Made by a program: the position numbers and the translations under genes. Shown here piece after piece: positions 8,232 to 16,633 of a DNA stretch of 64,000 bases; within the stretch, counting starts at the first letter, position 1, and every line of letters begins with the position of its first letter. This DNA comes from Ruegeria sp. HKCCA6707 (GTDB taxonomy: Bacteria; Pseudomonadota; Alphaproteobacteria; Rhodobacterales; Rhodobacteraceae). Under the pieces are notes generated by a model. That model did not search any database, was not told where the DNA came from, and saw nothing but the letters and a program-made list of their open reading frames with translations. Where the stretch lies: positions 124,001 through 188,000 of the forward strand of contig NZ_WQEG01000003.1 of assembly GCF_013033515.1 (NCBI RefSeq), written 5' to 3'.

Positions 8232-9010
8232 TCGATGGCCTTCAATGCCTCAAGCGTGTCATAGGCGGTCAGATCAGCCCGCATCGGGGTGACCGAGATA
8301 TAGCCTTCCAGATTGACCGCTGCATCGGTGCCGGGCGCGGTTGGGTTATGCTGATAACCGCCTTTGATCCACAAGAACTTGCGCCCCGAGGGCGAGCTGT
8401 GGGGTTCAACCGAGAAATGCGTATCGCGGCGGAACCCTTGTGGTGCCACTTTGGTGCCCAGGACCTCGGCGGCGGGCACCGGTGGAAAATTAACGTTGTA
8501 GAACAGGCGGTAATCGCGGTCTTCAACCGGGGTCGCCGCAAGAATACGGCGCACCAAATCGGCGCCATACCGCGCCGCCGCTTCAAACGGGTCCTCGAGA
8601 CCAAGGTTGCGCGGGCCGAAATACTGCGACAGGGCAATCGCAGGGAGGCCCTGCAAAGCGGCCTCCAGCGCACCGCCGATTGTACCGGAATAGAGCGTGT
8701 TTTCGGCCGAGTTGTTGCCCCGGTTCACCCCGGACAGCACCAGATCGGGCGGTACGTCCTTTAGGACCTCATGCAGCCCTGCCAACACGCAATCAGCGGG
8801 TGAGCCCTCGGTCGCAAAGCGCCGCTCGCCCAGCTGCGTCATCATCATCGGGCGGGTATAGCTGATGCAATGGCCAACACCCGATTGCTCGAACGCAGGT
8901 GCAACCACCCAGAGCTCACCATCAGGGCCCGCCAGTTCTGCCGCGATGGCTTCTAGCACCTCAAGCCCTGGCGCGTTTATCCCATCGTCATTTGTCAGAA
9001 GAATTCGCAT
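8228..9010 (-). CDS. surE: 5'/3'-nucleotidase SurE
   Basis: A metal-dependent nucleoside monophosphate phosphatase linked to stationary-phase survival. The N-terminus [20 protein letters not shown] carries the metal-binding DD pair. SGVNRGNN and [11 protein letters not shown] are the other SurE signatures. The length of 260 residues is typical. ATG 9010 follows GGCGG. First gene of surE-pcm-nlpD on the minus strand. Confidence 0.97.
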   Translation of the reverse strand: MRILLTNDDGINAPGLEVLEAIAAELAGPDGELWVVAPAFEQSGVGHCISYTRPMMMTQLGERRFATEGSPADCVLAGLHEVLKDVPPDLVLSGVNRGNNSAENTLYSGTIGGALEAALQGLPAIALSQYFGPRNLGLEDPFEAAARYGADLVRRILAATPVEDRDYRLFYNVNFPPVPAAEVLGTKVAPQGFRRDTHFSVEPHSSPSGRKFLWIKGGYQHNPTAPGTDAAVNLEGYISVTPMRADLTAYDTLEALKAIE

Positions 9011-9063
9011 GCATCCGCCTTACACCCAGATTTTGACCTTGATAGACGGGGCTTGGCGATGCG

Positions 9064-9113
9064 GCAAGCAAGCGACAGGTGCAAAATGCGGCTTTCCCGC
9101 ACCACTTGCTTGC
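9064..9113. other. Long imperfect hairpin between surE and the ABC ATPase gene
   Basis: Outer arms GCAAGCAAG (9064-9072) and CTTGCTTGC (9105-9113) are perfect. Inner arms GGTGC and GCACC extend the stem after an asymmetric bulge. No T-run follows on either strand. It could be the end structure of the ABC ATPase transcript or an RNA element for surE. Confidence 0.45.
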
Positions 9114-9132
9114 AAATTGGTGCCCAAAGGCC

Positions 9133-10218
9133 TCAGAGCGGAAAAACGAAGCACCGGTCGCGGCGGATGGTCAGCCACATAACCCGACCGGGCGCAGGCA
9201 CAAACACATTCGGAACCGTCGCTTTCAAAAGCGAGCCGTCATAGTCCATGCGGAACTCGATCAGGCTTTCGCTGCCCAGAAACCGGGCGCGTTCAACCAC
9301 GCCACGGGCTGCTACACCATCCGAGGGTGTCGGCGACGGGCCTTTGCCGTTGCGGTCGAAATCCAGTCGCACATGCTGGGGCCGGAAAACGATCTCAACA
9401 TCTGTGTTGTCAGGCACGCCGGGGGCCAGAAACTGCCCAAAGGGCGTATCGGCCAAAGCCCCATTCACCCGCGCCTGCAACACGTTGATATCGCTAAAGA
9501 AGGCCACCGCGGGCTTATCTGCCGGGCGGGTATAGACGTTATAGGGCGCGCCCTGCTGCACGATCTTGCCCCGGCGCATCAGGGCAATCTCATCGGCCAT
9601 GCGCATCGCCTCTTCGGGTTCATGGGTGACCAGCAGAACGGCGGCGTCTTCCTCTTTCAAAATGGCCAGCGTCTCATCCCGGATGCCGTCGCGCAGGCGA
9701 TTGTCGAGCCCCGAGAACGGCTCATCCATCAGCATGATCCGAGGGCGCGGTGCAAGCGCGCGGGCCAGTGCCACGCGTTGCTGTTCGCCCCCTGACAGCT
9801 GATGCGGAAAGCCGTCGATAAAGCGCATCAGATCCACCTTGGACAGCAATTCCTCAACCCGGGCTCGTTTCTGCTCTTTCGGGGCTTTCAGCCCGAACGC
9901 TACGTTATCGGCCACGCTCAGATGCGGGAACAGAGCAAAATCCTGAAACATCAACCCGATCTCGCGCCGTTCGGGCGGTACGCGGAAGATGGTGTCGCAG
10001 ATCAGTTTGCCATCCACATAGATCTCACCAGCGCTTTGCATCTCGACGCCAGCGATCATCCGCAGGGTCGTCGATTTGCCGCAACCCGACGGGCCCAGCA
10101 GACACGTCACCTGCCCCGCCTGCACCTGGAACGAGATATTGTCGACCACCGTGCGCCCGTCAAACCGGGCGACAAGATTGCGAACTTCAAGACGCGGAGG
10201 CGTTGTCGTGCCTGTCAC
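9133..10218 (-). CDS. ABC transporter ATP-binding protein, FbpC/PotA type
   Basis: The cytoplasmic ATPase of an importer, most like ferric-iron or spermidine/putrescine systems. Walker A is LLGPSGCGKSTT, the signature is LSGGEQQRVALARAL, Walker B is RIMLMDEPFSGLD, and the switch His is in LVTHEPEEAMRMAD. After residue 240 comes a TOBE-like regulatory domain (VEIVFRPQHVRLDF). At 361 residues it has the usual size. No permease or binding-protein gene is next to it in the window, so it is an orphan ATPase whose partners must be encoded elsewhere. The iron assignment is a guess from overall resemblance. Confidence 0.9.
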   Translation of the reverse strand: MTGTTTPPRLEVRNLVARFDGRTVVDNISFQVQAGQVTCLLGPSGCGKSTTLRMIAGVEMQSAGEIYVDGKLICDTIFRVPPERREIGLMFQDFALFPHLSVADNVAFGLKAPKEQKRARVEELLSKVDLMRFIDGFPHQLSGGEQQRVALARALAPRPRIMLMDEPFSGLDNRLRDGIRDETLAILKEEDAAVLLVTHEPEEAMRMADEIALMRRGKIVQQGAPYNVYTRPADKPAVAFFSDINVLQARVNGALADTPFGQFLAPGVPDNTDVEIVFRPQHVRLDFDRNGKGPSPTPSDGVAARGVVERARFLGSESLIEFRMDYDGSLLKATVPNVFVPAPGRVMWLTIRRDRCFVFPL

Positions 10219-10299
10219 CGGTGGATCCCATTTGCCTTACCCGATCAATTCCATCGGGCTTAGGCGGGGATAGCAACCCCGCCCGTCCGACGCAAGGCG

Positions 10300-11346
10300 T
10301 CAGCAGCACCCGGCTGAGGCGTCTTCACCTTGCACCGCAAAGGGGCTATCGCCACCGCAGCCTTCAAAAATCCCGTAATGGGTCGAATAATCACCGATGA
10401 AATCGAAATGGCGGGCAAAGCGAGTGTTTTTCAACATCATCCAGGTATTGCCACAGACTGGAAAGACCTTGCCTGTCTCGATCAAATGGTGATCGTCCAA
10501 GGCAAACTGATGCGGTGCGTGGGGTACCGTGCCTTTGTAGATCACCGCCTGACCGTAATCCTCACAAGCAGGCTCCAGCGCAGGCAGTTTGAACAGGCGG
10601 TACGTGGCCGAAATAAAGCTGAGTGGTGCAACGCGTTCTTCCAGAACCGGGTTTTCAATGGTCAGCGGGCGATGGGTCACGCGGCGCGGATCCCCAAAGC
10701 CTGCATCGCGCGACATCGTCAGAAAATCGTTCCAATACAACGCCCCAGACAGGCATTCGCCATACAAAACCTCATCCTCAGCCATCGCCTTGGGCACGCG
10801 GCGGTCGGCATAAACGTCCGAGAAATACATCTCGCCACCCTCTTTCAACAGACGATGCGCACCGCGCAAAACCGCAGCCTTATCGGTCGCCAGATTGATC
10901 ACACAGTTCGAGACTATGATATCAAAGCTCCCGGGTTCCAGATCCAGTTCATCCAGCTTTTCGATATAGCCGTTGTGAAACTCCACATTGCTGGCAGAGT
11001 GACCAAAAGCTTGGGCGTGATAGTCCTGATGGGAGCGCGCCACGTCGAGCTGCTCGGGCGTCATGTCGATACCGACAACGCGGCCCGTTTCACCCACCAT
11101 CGCGGACAGAGCGTAGACGTCGCGCCCGGCGCCACAGCCCAGATCCAGGATCGACATCCCTTCAAGATCCAGCGGCGCGATCAAGCCGCAGCCATAGTAG
11201 CGCGTCAGCACATCATCATGAATTTGCGACAGAATCCTTTTTAGATGGTCCGGAATATCATCCGGAGTACAGCAGGCATTGGTCTGAAGATCATCGCTGC
11301 CCTGTAGCACCTCACCATAGTAATTCTGCACAACCTCATGCTTCAT
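10300..11346 (-). CDS. arsM: Arsenite S-adenosylmethyltransferase ArsM
   Basis: Methylates trivalent arsenic with SAM, a detoxification step. The N-terminus has VQNYYGEVLQ and a CC pair (Cys25/26). The SAM motif is ILDLGCGAGRDVYAL. Catalytic-type cysteines are seen at 53 (YYGCGL), 148 (SNCVINL) and 198 (YGECLSG). The 50-residue spacing of 148 to 198 and the 28-residue spacing of 25 to 53 match the four functional cysteines known from algal ArsM. The 348-residue protein has a long C-terminal extension ending in a CysCys pair, often seen in ArsM. No arsR or arsenite pump gene is nearby. GGAAC precedes the ATG. Confidence 0.92.
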   Translation of the reverse strand: MKHEVVQNYYGEVLQGSDDLQTNACCTPDDIPDHLKRILSQIHDDVLTRYYGCGLIAPLDLEGMSILDLGCGAGRDVYALSAMVGETGRVVGIDMTPEQLDVARSHQDYHAQAFGHSASNVEFHNGYIEKLDELDLEPGSFDIIVSNCVINLATDKAAVLRGAHRLLKEGGEMYFSDVYADRRVPKAMAEDEVLYGECLSGALYWNDFLTMSRDAGFGDPRRVTHRPLTIENPVLEERVAPLSFISATYRLFKLPALEPACEDYGQAVIYKGTVPHAPHQFALDDHHLIETGKVFPVCGNTWMMLKNTRFARHFDFIGDYSTHYGIFEGCGGDSPFAVQGEDASAGCC

Positions 11347-11452
11347 CCGAGCGTTCCTTTTGCCTGTGTTTGCGCTGAGCTAGTGCAACCACCCCGGTGG
11401 CGCAATCAGGCAGGCCCGGTTTTGACGAAAGCGTGAGAGCCAGGCTGCGCGA

Positions 11453-12565
11453 TCAGCCCAACAGATCGAAATCGACCCCGGCCCGGACCCGGCCGTTCAC
11501 CTGAACCTCAAGCCTGTGCGGACCCGGCACCAAAGTGAACGTGGTCGCGTTTCCCTTAAGCTTGTGGCGCTTGCTGATCGTAAGCGCATCTGAGCCGATT
11601 TTTGCTTGCTTCAGCTTGTGCACTTTAGGTGAGATTTTTCCGCCAGGCCGTTGGAAATGAATGATATAATCGACCAAAACAGGTTGCCCCTTTTGGCCCC
11701 CAACCTCAACCGCGAAACTAAGCTCGGCACCGATACGTGCTTCGCCATCCAGAGTGATCTGAACGTCCAGTTCGGCTTCGGGATCGTAGCCAAGCATCTT
11801 CATGGCCTCGGGGTGTCCGGCCTTCACCAGCCCGCGCAACGCATGGGATGTCATCCAAGCCAATTCCTTGCTGTCTTGCGCACCAGATTGACCCCACCCC
11901 TGCAACCGGTCCAGCACAAGATCGGGTGCTTTTTTGGTGATGTCATTCAGGTGATTGGCAACTGATCTGGTCACATAACGCGTTGGGTCGCTGTGCAACC
12001 GATCCAGCAACGGAAGAGGATCGCTCAGATCCAGATCCACACCCAACCCCCAGGGCAGTTTGGGCCGGGTTCCTTCGCTGACCAACCGCCGCACGTGATA
12101 GCTGGAATGGTCGCACCAGAGCTGCATCCGCTGCATGACAATATCAGTATGGCGGTTCAGAAAGGGTCGGATCGCCCACTCCATCGAAAACCGTTGTGTC
12201 AGTTCCTCCAGCACATCCAGCGCCAGATCGGGATGCTCCATCCCCGTGGCCACGACCCATTCGCCCAATGGCGCAAAGATAAAGTCACCGAAATCGTCAT
12301 CCGTTTTAGTCGGATCAAGCGGCGGGGGCAGCGCCCGCAACAGCAGGTCCGACACCTGCGGCAAGTCTCCGGGCCGGGCCGCTTGCAGGCATTCGGCAAT
12401 CCACGTGATGCGTTCTTTCAGCTCCAGCTCCGGCAACCGTGCCATCACTGCAGATTCGAACGCAACAGCGTCGAATTCTGCATCAGCCTCAGCGAATAAA
12501 CCCGCAAGATAGCGGGTTTTTTCCGCGTTGAACAACTGATCTTTCAGTGAAAAGCCTTGCGCCAT
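11453..12565 (-). CDS. AlkD-like HEAT-repeat protein (putative DNA alkylation repair)
   Basis: A 370-residue, mostly helical protein resembling the DNA alkylation repair family built on HEAT repeats. Helical pairs include MEWAIRPFLNRHTDIVMQRM, DHSSYHVRRLVSEGTRPKLP (a conserved AlkD-like segment) and DPTRYVTRSVANHLNDITKK. The C-terminal 100 residues (from about 285) are beta-rich and may be a separate immunoglobulin-like domain. ATG 12565 is chosen over the longer frame to 12643 because it gives the usual N-terminus (MAQGFSLKDQLFNAEK). It starts two bases after the stop of the upstream SDR gene, implying one transcript. Activity as a glycosylase is not demonstrated by these data. Confidence 0.8.
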   Translation of the reverse strand: MAQGFSLKDQLFNAEKTRYLAGLFAEADAEFDAVAFESAVMARLPELELKERITWIAECLQAARPGDLPQVSDLLLRALPPPLDPTKTDDDFGDFIFAPLGEWVVATGMEHPDLALDVLEELTQRFSMEWAIRPFLNRHTDIVMQRMQLWCDHSSYHVRRLVSEGTRPKLPWGLGVDLDLSDPLPLLDRLHSDPTRYVTRSVANHLNDITKKAPDLVLDRLQGWGQSGAQDSKELAWMTSHALRGLVKAGHPEAMKMLGYDPEAELDVQITLDGEARIGAELSFAVEVGGQKGQPVLVDYIIHFQRPGGKISPKVHKLKQAKIGSDALTISKRHKLKGNATTFTLVPGPHRLEVQVNGRVRAGVDFDLLG

Positions 12566-12567
12566 GT

Positions 12568-13347
12568 CTACATCGTCAAGTTGGTGGCACCGCCATCCAG
12601 CAAGATATTCTGCCCGACAATAAAGCCCGCATGTTGAGAACACAGGAAAGCGCAGGCTGCGCCAAACTCCTGTCGCGTGCCATAGCGGCGTGCGGGAATG
12701 GTGGCCGCACGTTCGGCACGCGCCTCATCCATGGTGATGCCTTTTTGCGTCGAAACCCCACCGTCCAGCGCATCCGCCCGATCGGTGGCGTGAATGCCCG
12801 GCAGAAGGTTATTGATTGTCACCCCATGCGGCGCAACCTGCCGCGATGTGCCTGCGACATACCCGGTAAGCCCGGTGCGCGCCGCGTTCGACAGGCCCAG
12901 AACACCAATGGGCGCCCGCACGGATTGAGAGGTGATGTTGACCACGCGGCCCCAGCCCTTGTCCATCATCCCCGGCAGCAAAGTTTTCATGAAAGCAATC
13001 GGTGTCAGCATATTGGCGTCCAGCGCCTTGATGAAATCGTCACGATCCCAGTCCGACCACAGACCCGGAGGTGGGCCACCCGCGTTTGTGACAAGGATAT
13101 CAACACCCTGCGCCGCGTCGATCACCTGCGACTGACCCTCGGAAGCGGTTACATCACAGGCCACGGTCTTTACATCGACACCATATTCCGAACGTAAGCG
13201 CGTTGCCTCGGCCTCCAGTGCTTCGGCCCCGCGCGCGTTCATCACCAAATCCACGCCGGCGGCGGCTAAGGCCTCGGCGCAACCCAAGCCCAATCCTTTG
13301 CTGCTCGCACAGACCAGCGCGCGCTTTCCTCGAATTCCCAGATCCAT
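12568..13347 (-). CDS. Atypical SDR-family protein lacking the YxxxK pair
   Basis: A short-chain dehydrogenase-like fold, 259 residues. The cofactor loop is CASSKGLGLGCAEALA and the NAG motif is VTNAGGPPPG. Where classical SDRs carry YxASKAG, the sequence is LSNAARTG, so both the catalytic Tyr and Lys are replaced (Leu and Arg). The Ser region (NITSQSV) is kept. The C-terminal segment GQNILLDGGATNLT is standard. A strong ribosome site (GGGAGGA) precedes ATG 13347. It is cotranscribed with the AlkD-like gene. Such enzymes are usually annotated as 3-oxoacyl-ACP reductases, but the altered active site makes that unsafe. Confidence 0.87.
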   Translation of the reverse strand: MDLGIRGKRALVCASSKGLGLGCAEALAAAGVDLVMNARGAEALEAEATRLRSEYGVDVKTVACDVTASEGQSQVIDAAQGVDILVTNAGGPPPGLWSDWDRDDFIKALDANMLTPIAFMKTLLPGMMDKGWGRVVNITSQSVRAPIGVLGLSNAARTGLTGYVAGTSRQVAPHGVTINNLLPGIHATDRADALDGGVSTQKGITMDEARAERAATIPARRYGTRQEFGAACAFLCSQHAGFIVGQNILLDGGATNLTM

Positions 13348-13422
13348 GAAGGTCCTCCCTATCCGTCGTCCCAGACGTGTCTAGCACCGGCCAGACAGGG
13401 AAGACCAGAAACGGATGATCGG

Positions 13423-13785
13423 TCAGTAGAAAAACTCTTCCCGGACAATCTTGCCGTCAGCGAAGTGGTAAATCGCAACTTCGCGCATATCGAAGCTTTC
13501 TCCGCTGTCTTTCATCTTGCCCTGCACTTCGAAAATCACGGCAAACCGATCCTCTCCATGCAGAAAAGGCCCGGCTATGTCGCCACCTGTCACTTCGGTG
13601 GAACTCTCCCACCAATCATGTTTTCCTTTGATGGCGTCCAGCCCGTGTGCTTCGCGACCCATGCCTTGCTGGTCCGCCGCTTCTACTGACACCGCATCGG
13701 CAGCATAGAGCTTATCCAAATTCGCCTTGGCACGGTTTTCGCGACATCCGGCAACCAGTTCCTCTGCAATCTCTTTCAAATTCAT
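13423..13785 (-). CDS. NTF2/SnoaL-like domain protein
   Basis: A single 120-residue NTF2-like alpha+beta cone domain. It opens with helix MNLKEIAEELVAGCRENRAK, then DKLYAADAVSVEA, DAIKGKHDWWESSTEV, and ends in strands REVAIYHFADGKIVREEFFY, all in SnoaL-family order. GGAG lies 9 bases before the ATG. An SOS-box-like site (13804-13818) overlaps a good -10 hexamer (TATAGT on the minus strand) directly upstream, so DNA-damage control is possible. No substrate can be assigned. Confidence 0.88.
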   Translation of the reverse strand: MNLKEIAEELVAGCRENRAKANLDKLYAADAVSVEAADQQGMGREAHGLDAIKGKHDWWESSTEVTGGDIAGPFLHGEDRFAVIFEVQGKMKDSGESFDMREVAIYHFADGKIVREEFFY

Positions 13786-13803
13786 CGGTTATCTCCATTA
13801 TTT

Positions 13804-13818
13804 GTTCACTATATGTTC
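13804..13818. promoter_or_regulatory. GTTC-N7-GTTC site, matches the alphaproteobacterial LexA (SOS) box
   Basis: GTTC at 13804-13807 and GTTC at 13815-13818 are separated by exactly seven bases (ACTATAT). Direct repeats GTTCN7GTTC are the LexA recognition sequence known from alphaproteobacteria including Rhodobacter. On the minus strand the spacer contains TATAGT, a likely -10 of the NTF2-like gene whose ATG is 19 bases away. The prfC promoter appears to lie further right. Confidence 0.6.
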
Positions 13819-13858
13819 TCACTCTCACATTCGACCGATTCGATCCAGCCCCTATGTC

Positions 13859-13887
13859 TTGCCTCGGCAGGATTCCCCCCCTATACG
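13859..13887 (+). promoter_or_regulatory. Probable prfC promoter giving a leaderless mRNA
   Basis: TTGCCT (13859-13864), 17-base spacer, TATACG (13882-13887). Transcription would start about 7 bases after the -10, at or next to the prfC ATG (13895). There is no Shine-Dalgarno sequence between them. Confidence 0.5.
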
Positions 13888-13894
13888 CGCGTTT

Positions 13895-15499
13895 ATGCTT
13901 GATACCTCGAACCAACCCTCTCTGCCGCCCGAGATCGCCCGGCGCCGGACCTTTGCCATCATCTCGCACCCGGATGCGGGCAAGACGACATTGACGGAAA
14001 AGTTCCTGCTGTATGGGGGCGCGATTCAGATGGCCGGTCAGGTGCGCGCCAAGGGTGAGGCACGCCGTACACGATCGGATTTCATGCAGATGGAAAAGGA
14101 TCGCGGGATCTCGGTCTCAGCCTCGGCCATGTCCTTTGATTACGGGAATTTCCGGTTCAATCTGGTGGACACCCCCGGCCACAGCGATTTCTCGGAAGAT
14201 ACCTATCGCACGCTGACCGCGGTGGACGCGGCAGTGATGGTGATCGACGGCGCGAAGGGTGTGGAAAGCCAGACACAGAAACTGTTCGAGGTTTGCCGCC
14301 TGCGCGATTTGCCGATCCTGACCTTCTGTAACAAGATGGACCGCGAAAGCCGCGATACGTTCGAGATCATCGACGAAATTCAGGAAATGCTGGCCATCGA
14401 CGTGACCCCCGCCGCCTGGCCTATCGGCGTCGGGCGCGATTTCATCGGCTGCTATGACATGCTGCGCGACCGGCTGGAGCTGATGGACCGCGCTGACCGC
14501 AACAAGGTGGCGGAAAGCATCGAAATCAACGGGCTGGACGACCCGAAACTGGCCGAACATGTACCCGAACATCTGCTGGAGAAGTTGCTGGAAGAGGTCG
14601 AAATGGCGCGCGAGTTGCTGCCCAAGCTCGACCCGCAAGCCGTGTTAGAGGGGCATATGACCCCGATCTGGTTCGGCTCGGCCATCAATTCCTTTGGTGT
14701 AAAAGAGCTGATGGAGGGCATTGGCGCTTACGGACCGCAGCCACAAGTGCAGTCGGCCGAACCGCGTCAGATTGCACCCGATGAGAAGAAAGTGGCCGGG
14801 TTCGTCTTCAAAGTTCAGGCCAATATGGACCCAAAACACCGTGACCGTGTGGCCTTTGTCCGCATGGCAAGTGGCCATTTCAAACGCGGCATGAAACTGA
14901 CACATGTGCGGTCCAAGAAACCGATGGCAATCTCGAACCCGGTGCTGTTTCTGGCCTCCGACCGGGAACTGGCAGATGAGGCCTGGGCTGGTGACATCAT
15001 CGGCATCCCTAACCACGGGCAATTGCGCATTGGCGATACGCTGACCGAGGGTGAGGCGCTGCGCGTGACCGGCATCCCCTCTTTCGCACCCGAGTTGTTG
15101 CAAGGGGTGCGGGCGGGCGATCCGCTCAAGGCCAAACATTTGGAAAAGGCGCTGATGCAATTTGCCGAGGAAGGCGCCGCCAAGGTGTTCAAACCCTCCA
15201 TCGGGTCTGGCTTTATCGTGGGCGTCGTCGGAGCGCTGCAATTCGAAGTATTGGCCAGCCGGATAGAGATGGAATACGGCCTGCCTGTGCGGTTTGAGGC
15301 GTCTCAGTTCACCTCGGCCCGCTGGGTCAGCGGCGACAATTCCGAAGTCGAGAAATTCGTCAACGCCAACAAGCAGCATATCGCCCATGATCACGACGGC
15401 GACATCGTCTATCTGACGCGGTTGCAATGGGATATCGACCGGGTTGAGCGCGACTATCCGGCGCTGACCCTGACAGCCACCAAAGAGATGATGACCTAA
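13895..15499 (+). CDS. prfC: Peptide chain release factor 3
   Basis: A GTPase that removes RF1/RF2 from the ribosome after termination. G1 is SHPDAGKTTLTEKFL, G3 is VDTPGHSDFSEDTYR and G4 is FCNKMDRESRD. Domain II/III sequences follow with PVRFEASQFTSARWVSG near the C-terminus. ATG 13895 gives 534 residues, the normal length. The open frame continues upstream, but that part crosses the divergent promoter region and has no RF3 similarity. No ribosome binding site is present, consistent with leaderless translation from the promoter at 13859. Confidence 0.96.
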   Translation: MLDTSNQPSLPPEIARRRTFAIISHPDAGKTTLTEKFLLYGGAIQMAGQVRAKGEARRTRSDFMQMEKDRGISVSASAMSFDYGNFRFNLVDTPGHSDFSEDTYRTLTAVDAAVMVIDGAKGVESQTQKLFEVCRLRDLPILTFCNKMDRESRDTFEIIDEIQEMLAIDVTPAAWPIGVGRDFIGCYDMLRDRLELMDRADRNKVAESIEINGLDDPKLAEHVPEHLLEKLLEEVEMARELLPKLDPQAVLEGHMTPIWFGSAINSFGVKELMEGIGAYGPQPQVQSAEPRQIAPDEKKVAGFVFKVQANMDPKHRDRVAFVRMASGHFKRGMKLTHVRSKKPMAISNPVLFLASDRELADEAWAGDIIGIPNHGQLRIGDTLTEGEALRVTGIPSFAPELLQGVRAGDPLKAKHLEKALMQFAEEGAAKVFKPSIGSGFIVGVVGALQFEVLASRIEMEYGLPVRFEASQFTSARWVSGDNSEVEKFVNANKQHIAHDHDGDIVYLTRLQWDIDRVERDYPALTLTATKEMMT

Positions 15500-15503
15500 C
15501 GCC

Positions 15504-16448
15504 ATGCGCGCGCAGGGGCGTCCGAGCTGGGGCATTGTCGCGACGACCCGCGCGCCCCTGCCCGACATCCTGCGCTTTGCTGCCTATCATCTGGATTTGG
15601 GCGCGGATCGGGTGCATCTGCTGTTGGACGAGCCTAATCGACGTGCCGTGCGCATTCTGCGGCAAAACCCCAAGATCGATATCCGGGTCTGCTCAGATGA
15701 CTATTGGCAGCGGCGCAAAATCGACCGCCCCGACAAGCATCAGGTGCGCCAGTCCAAAAATGCCGACTTCATATACCGTCAGACCGATGTGGATTGGTTG
15801 GCGCATATCGACGTCGATGAGTTTTTGTGGCCCAAAACCCCAATCCCTGATCTTCTGCACGACATCCCAGACGACATCCCCGCTGTCCGTATCCGCCCTA
15901 TTGAGGCTTTGGCGGGTGACGACGATAGGTACAAAGCCTTTATCCCCGAAGGACCACGGCGCGCCGCTTTGGTTGAGGCGTTATACCCGAACTATGGCCC
16001 TTTTCTGGTGTCAGGATTCCTGAGCCATACTCAAGGCAAGCTATTCGTTCGCACCGGCTTGCCCGAGATCAGCGACCGTATCCACACTATTTTTCAGTAC
16101 AAGCAGCTTCTGCCCTGCAATACCGAACTGCCTCAGATCGATCTGTGCCACCGGCATGCCCCAAGCTGGGATCACTGGATGTCGCATTACCGGTATCGGT
16201 TGCAACATGGGTCATACAAACCCGGGCTGAAACGCAATACGGCACGTGCGCTTGGCGGGTTGAACAAACATGAATTGCTTAGCTGGATCGAGGCCGAACA
16301 GGGCCAACCGGGGCTGCGTGCCTTCTATGATGAGATGAGTGCAGCAAATCCAGACGTGCGTGCGCGGTTGGAAAAACACGGCCTGATCCTGCACCGCCCC
16401 CTTGCGCTTGATCAAAAAGTCTTGAAACATTTCCCTGGAACCCGCTGA
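15504..16448 (+). CDS. Glycosyltransferase family 2-like (Glyco_tranf_2_4 type)
   Basis: A 314-residue protein starting 4 bases after prfC. The N-terminus (WGIVATTRAPLPDILRFAAY) and HLDLGADRVHLLLDEPN resemble the cytoplasmic glycosyltransferase domain common in roseobacters. The DxD-like motif is HIDVDEFLWP at about residue 105, preceded by QSKNADFIYRQ. The C-terminal half has conserved aromatic/His residues (HRHAPSWDHWMSHYRYR). No membrane segment is visible. The acceptor is unknown; surface polysaccharide or protein glycosylation is a guess. Confidence 0.82.
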   Translation: MRAQGRPSWGIVATTRAPLPDILRFAAYHLDLGADRVHLLLDEPNRRAVRILRQNPKIDIRVCSDDYWQRRKIDRPDKHQVRQSKNADFIYRQTDVDWLAHIDVDEFLWPKTPIPDLLHDIPDDIPAVRIRPIEALAGDDDRYKAFIPEGPRRAALVEALYPNYGPFLVSGFLSHTQGKLFVRTGLPEISDRIHTIFQYKQLLPCNTELPQIDLCHRHAPSWDHWMSHYRYRLQHGSYKPGLKRNTARALGGLNKHELLSWIEAEQGQPGLRAFYDEMSAANPDVRARLEKHGLILHRPLALDQKVLKHFPGTR

Positions 16449-16506
16449 ATTGTTGCGCAAAAACCCGAAAGATCCTTCACCTTTGCCTTGGCTTCACGCT
16501 CTTGAT

Positions 16507-16534
16507 TTGACCCTGCCGCACGATTTTGTTATGC
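16507..16534 (+). promoter_or_regulatory. Probable sigma-70 promoter of the DEAD-box helicase gene
   Basis: TTGACC (16507-16512), 16-base spacer, TTATGC (16529-16534). It would give a 5' leader of about 90 bases before ATG 16634. Confidence 0.45.
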
Positions 16535-16611
16535 CCCGCCAAAGCCGAAATGCGCATGACGCGCATGGCCATCCGGGCCCGGCAGTTTTCAGACGCGCGG
16601 GCCAGGTCAAG

Positions 16612-16630
16612 TGTCCGCATTAACCGGACA
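16612..16630 (+). promoter_or_regulatory. Hairpin that buries the ribosome binding site of the helicase gene
   Basis: Arms TGTCCG (16612-16617) and CGGACA (16625-16630) with a 7-base loop end three bases before the ATG. The only plausible Shine-Dalgarno, GGA at 16626-16628, is inside the stem. Cold-shock or autoregulatory control of translation is possible but inferred. Confidence 0.45.
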
Positions 16631-16633
16631 TAC

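Noticed and set aside
10264-10284. GGCGGGG...CCCCGCC hairpin between the ABC ATPase and arsM as a terminator
   Set aside because: Short, no T-run on either strand, and in a GC-rich gap where such pairs arise by chance.
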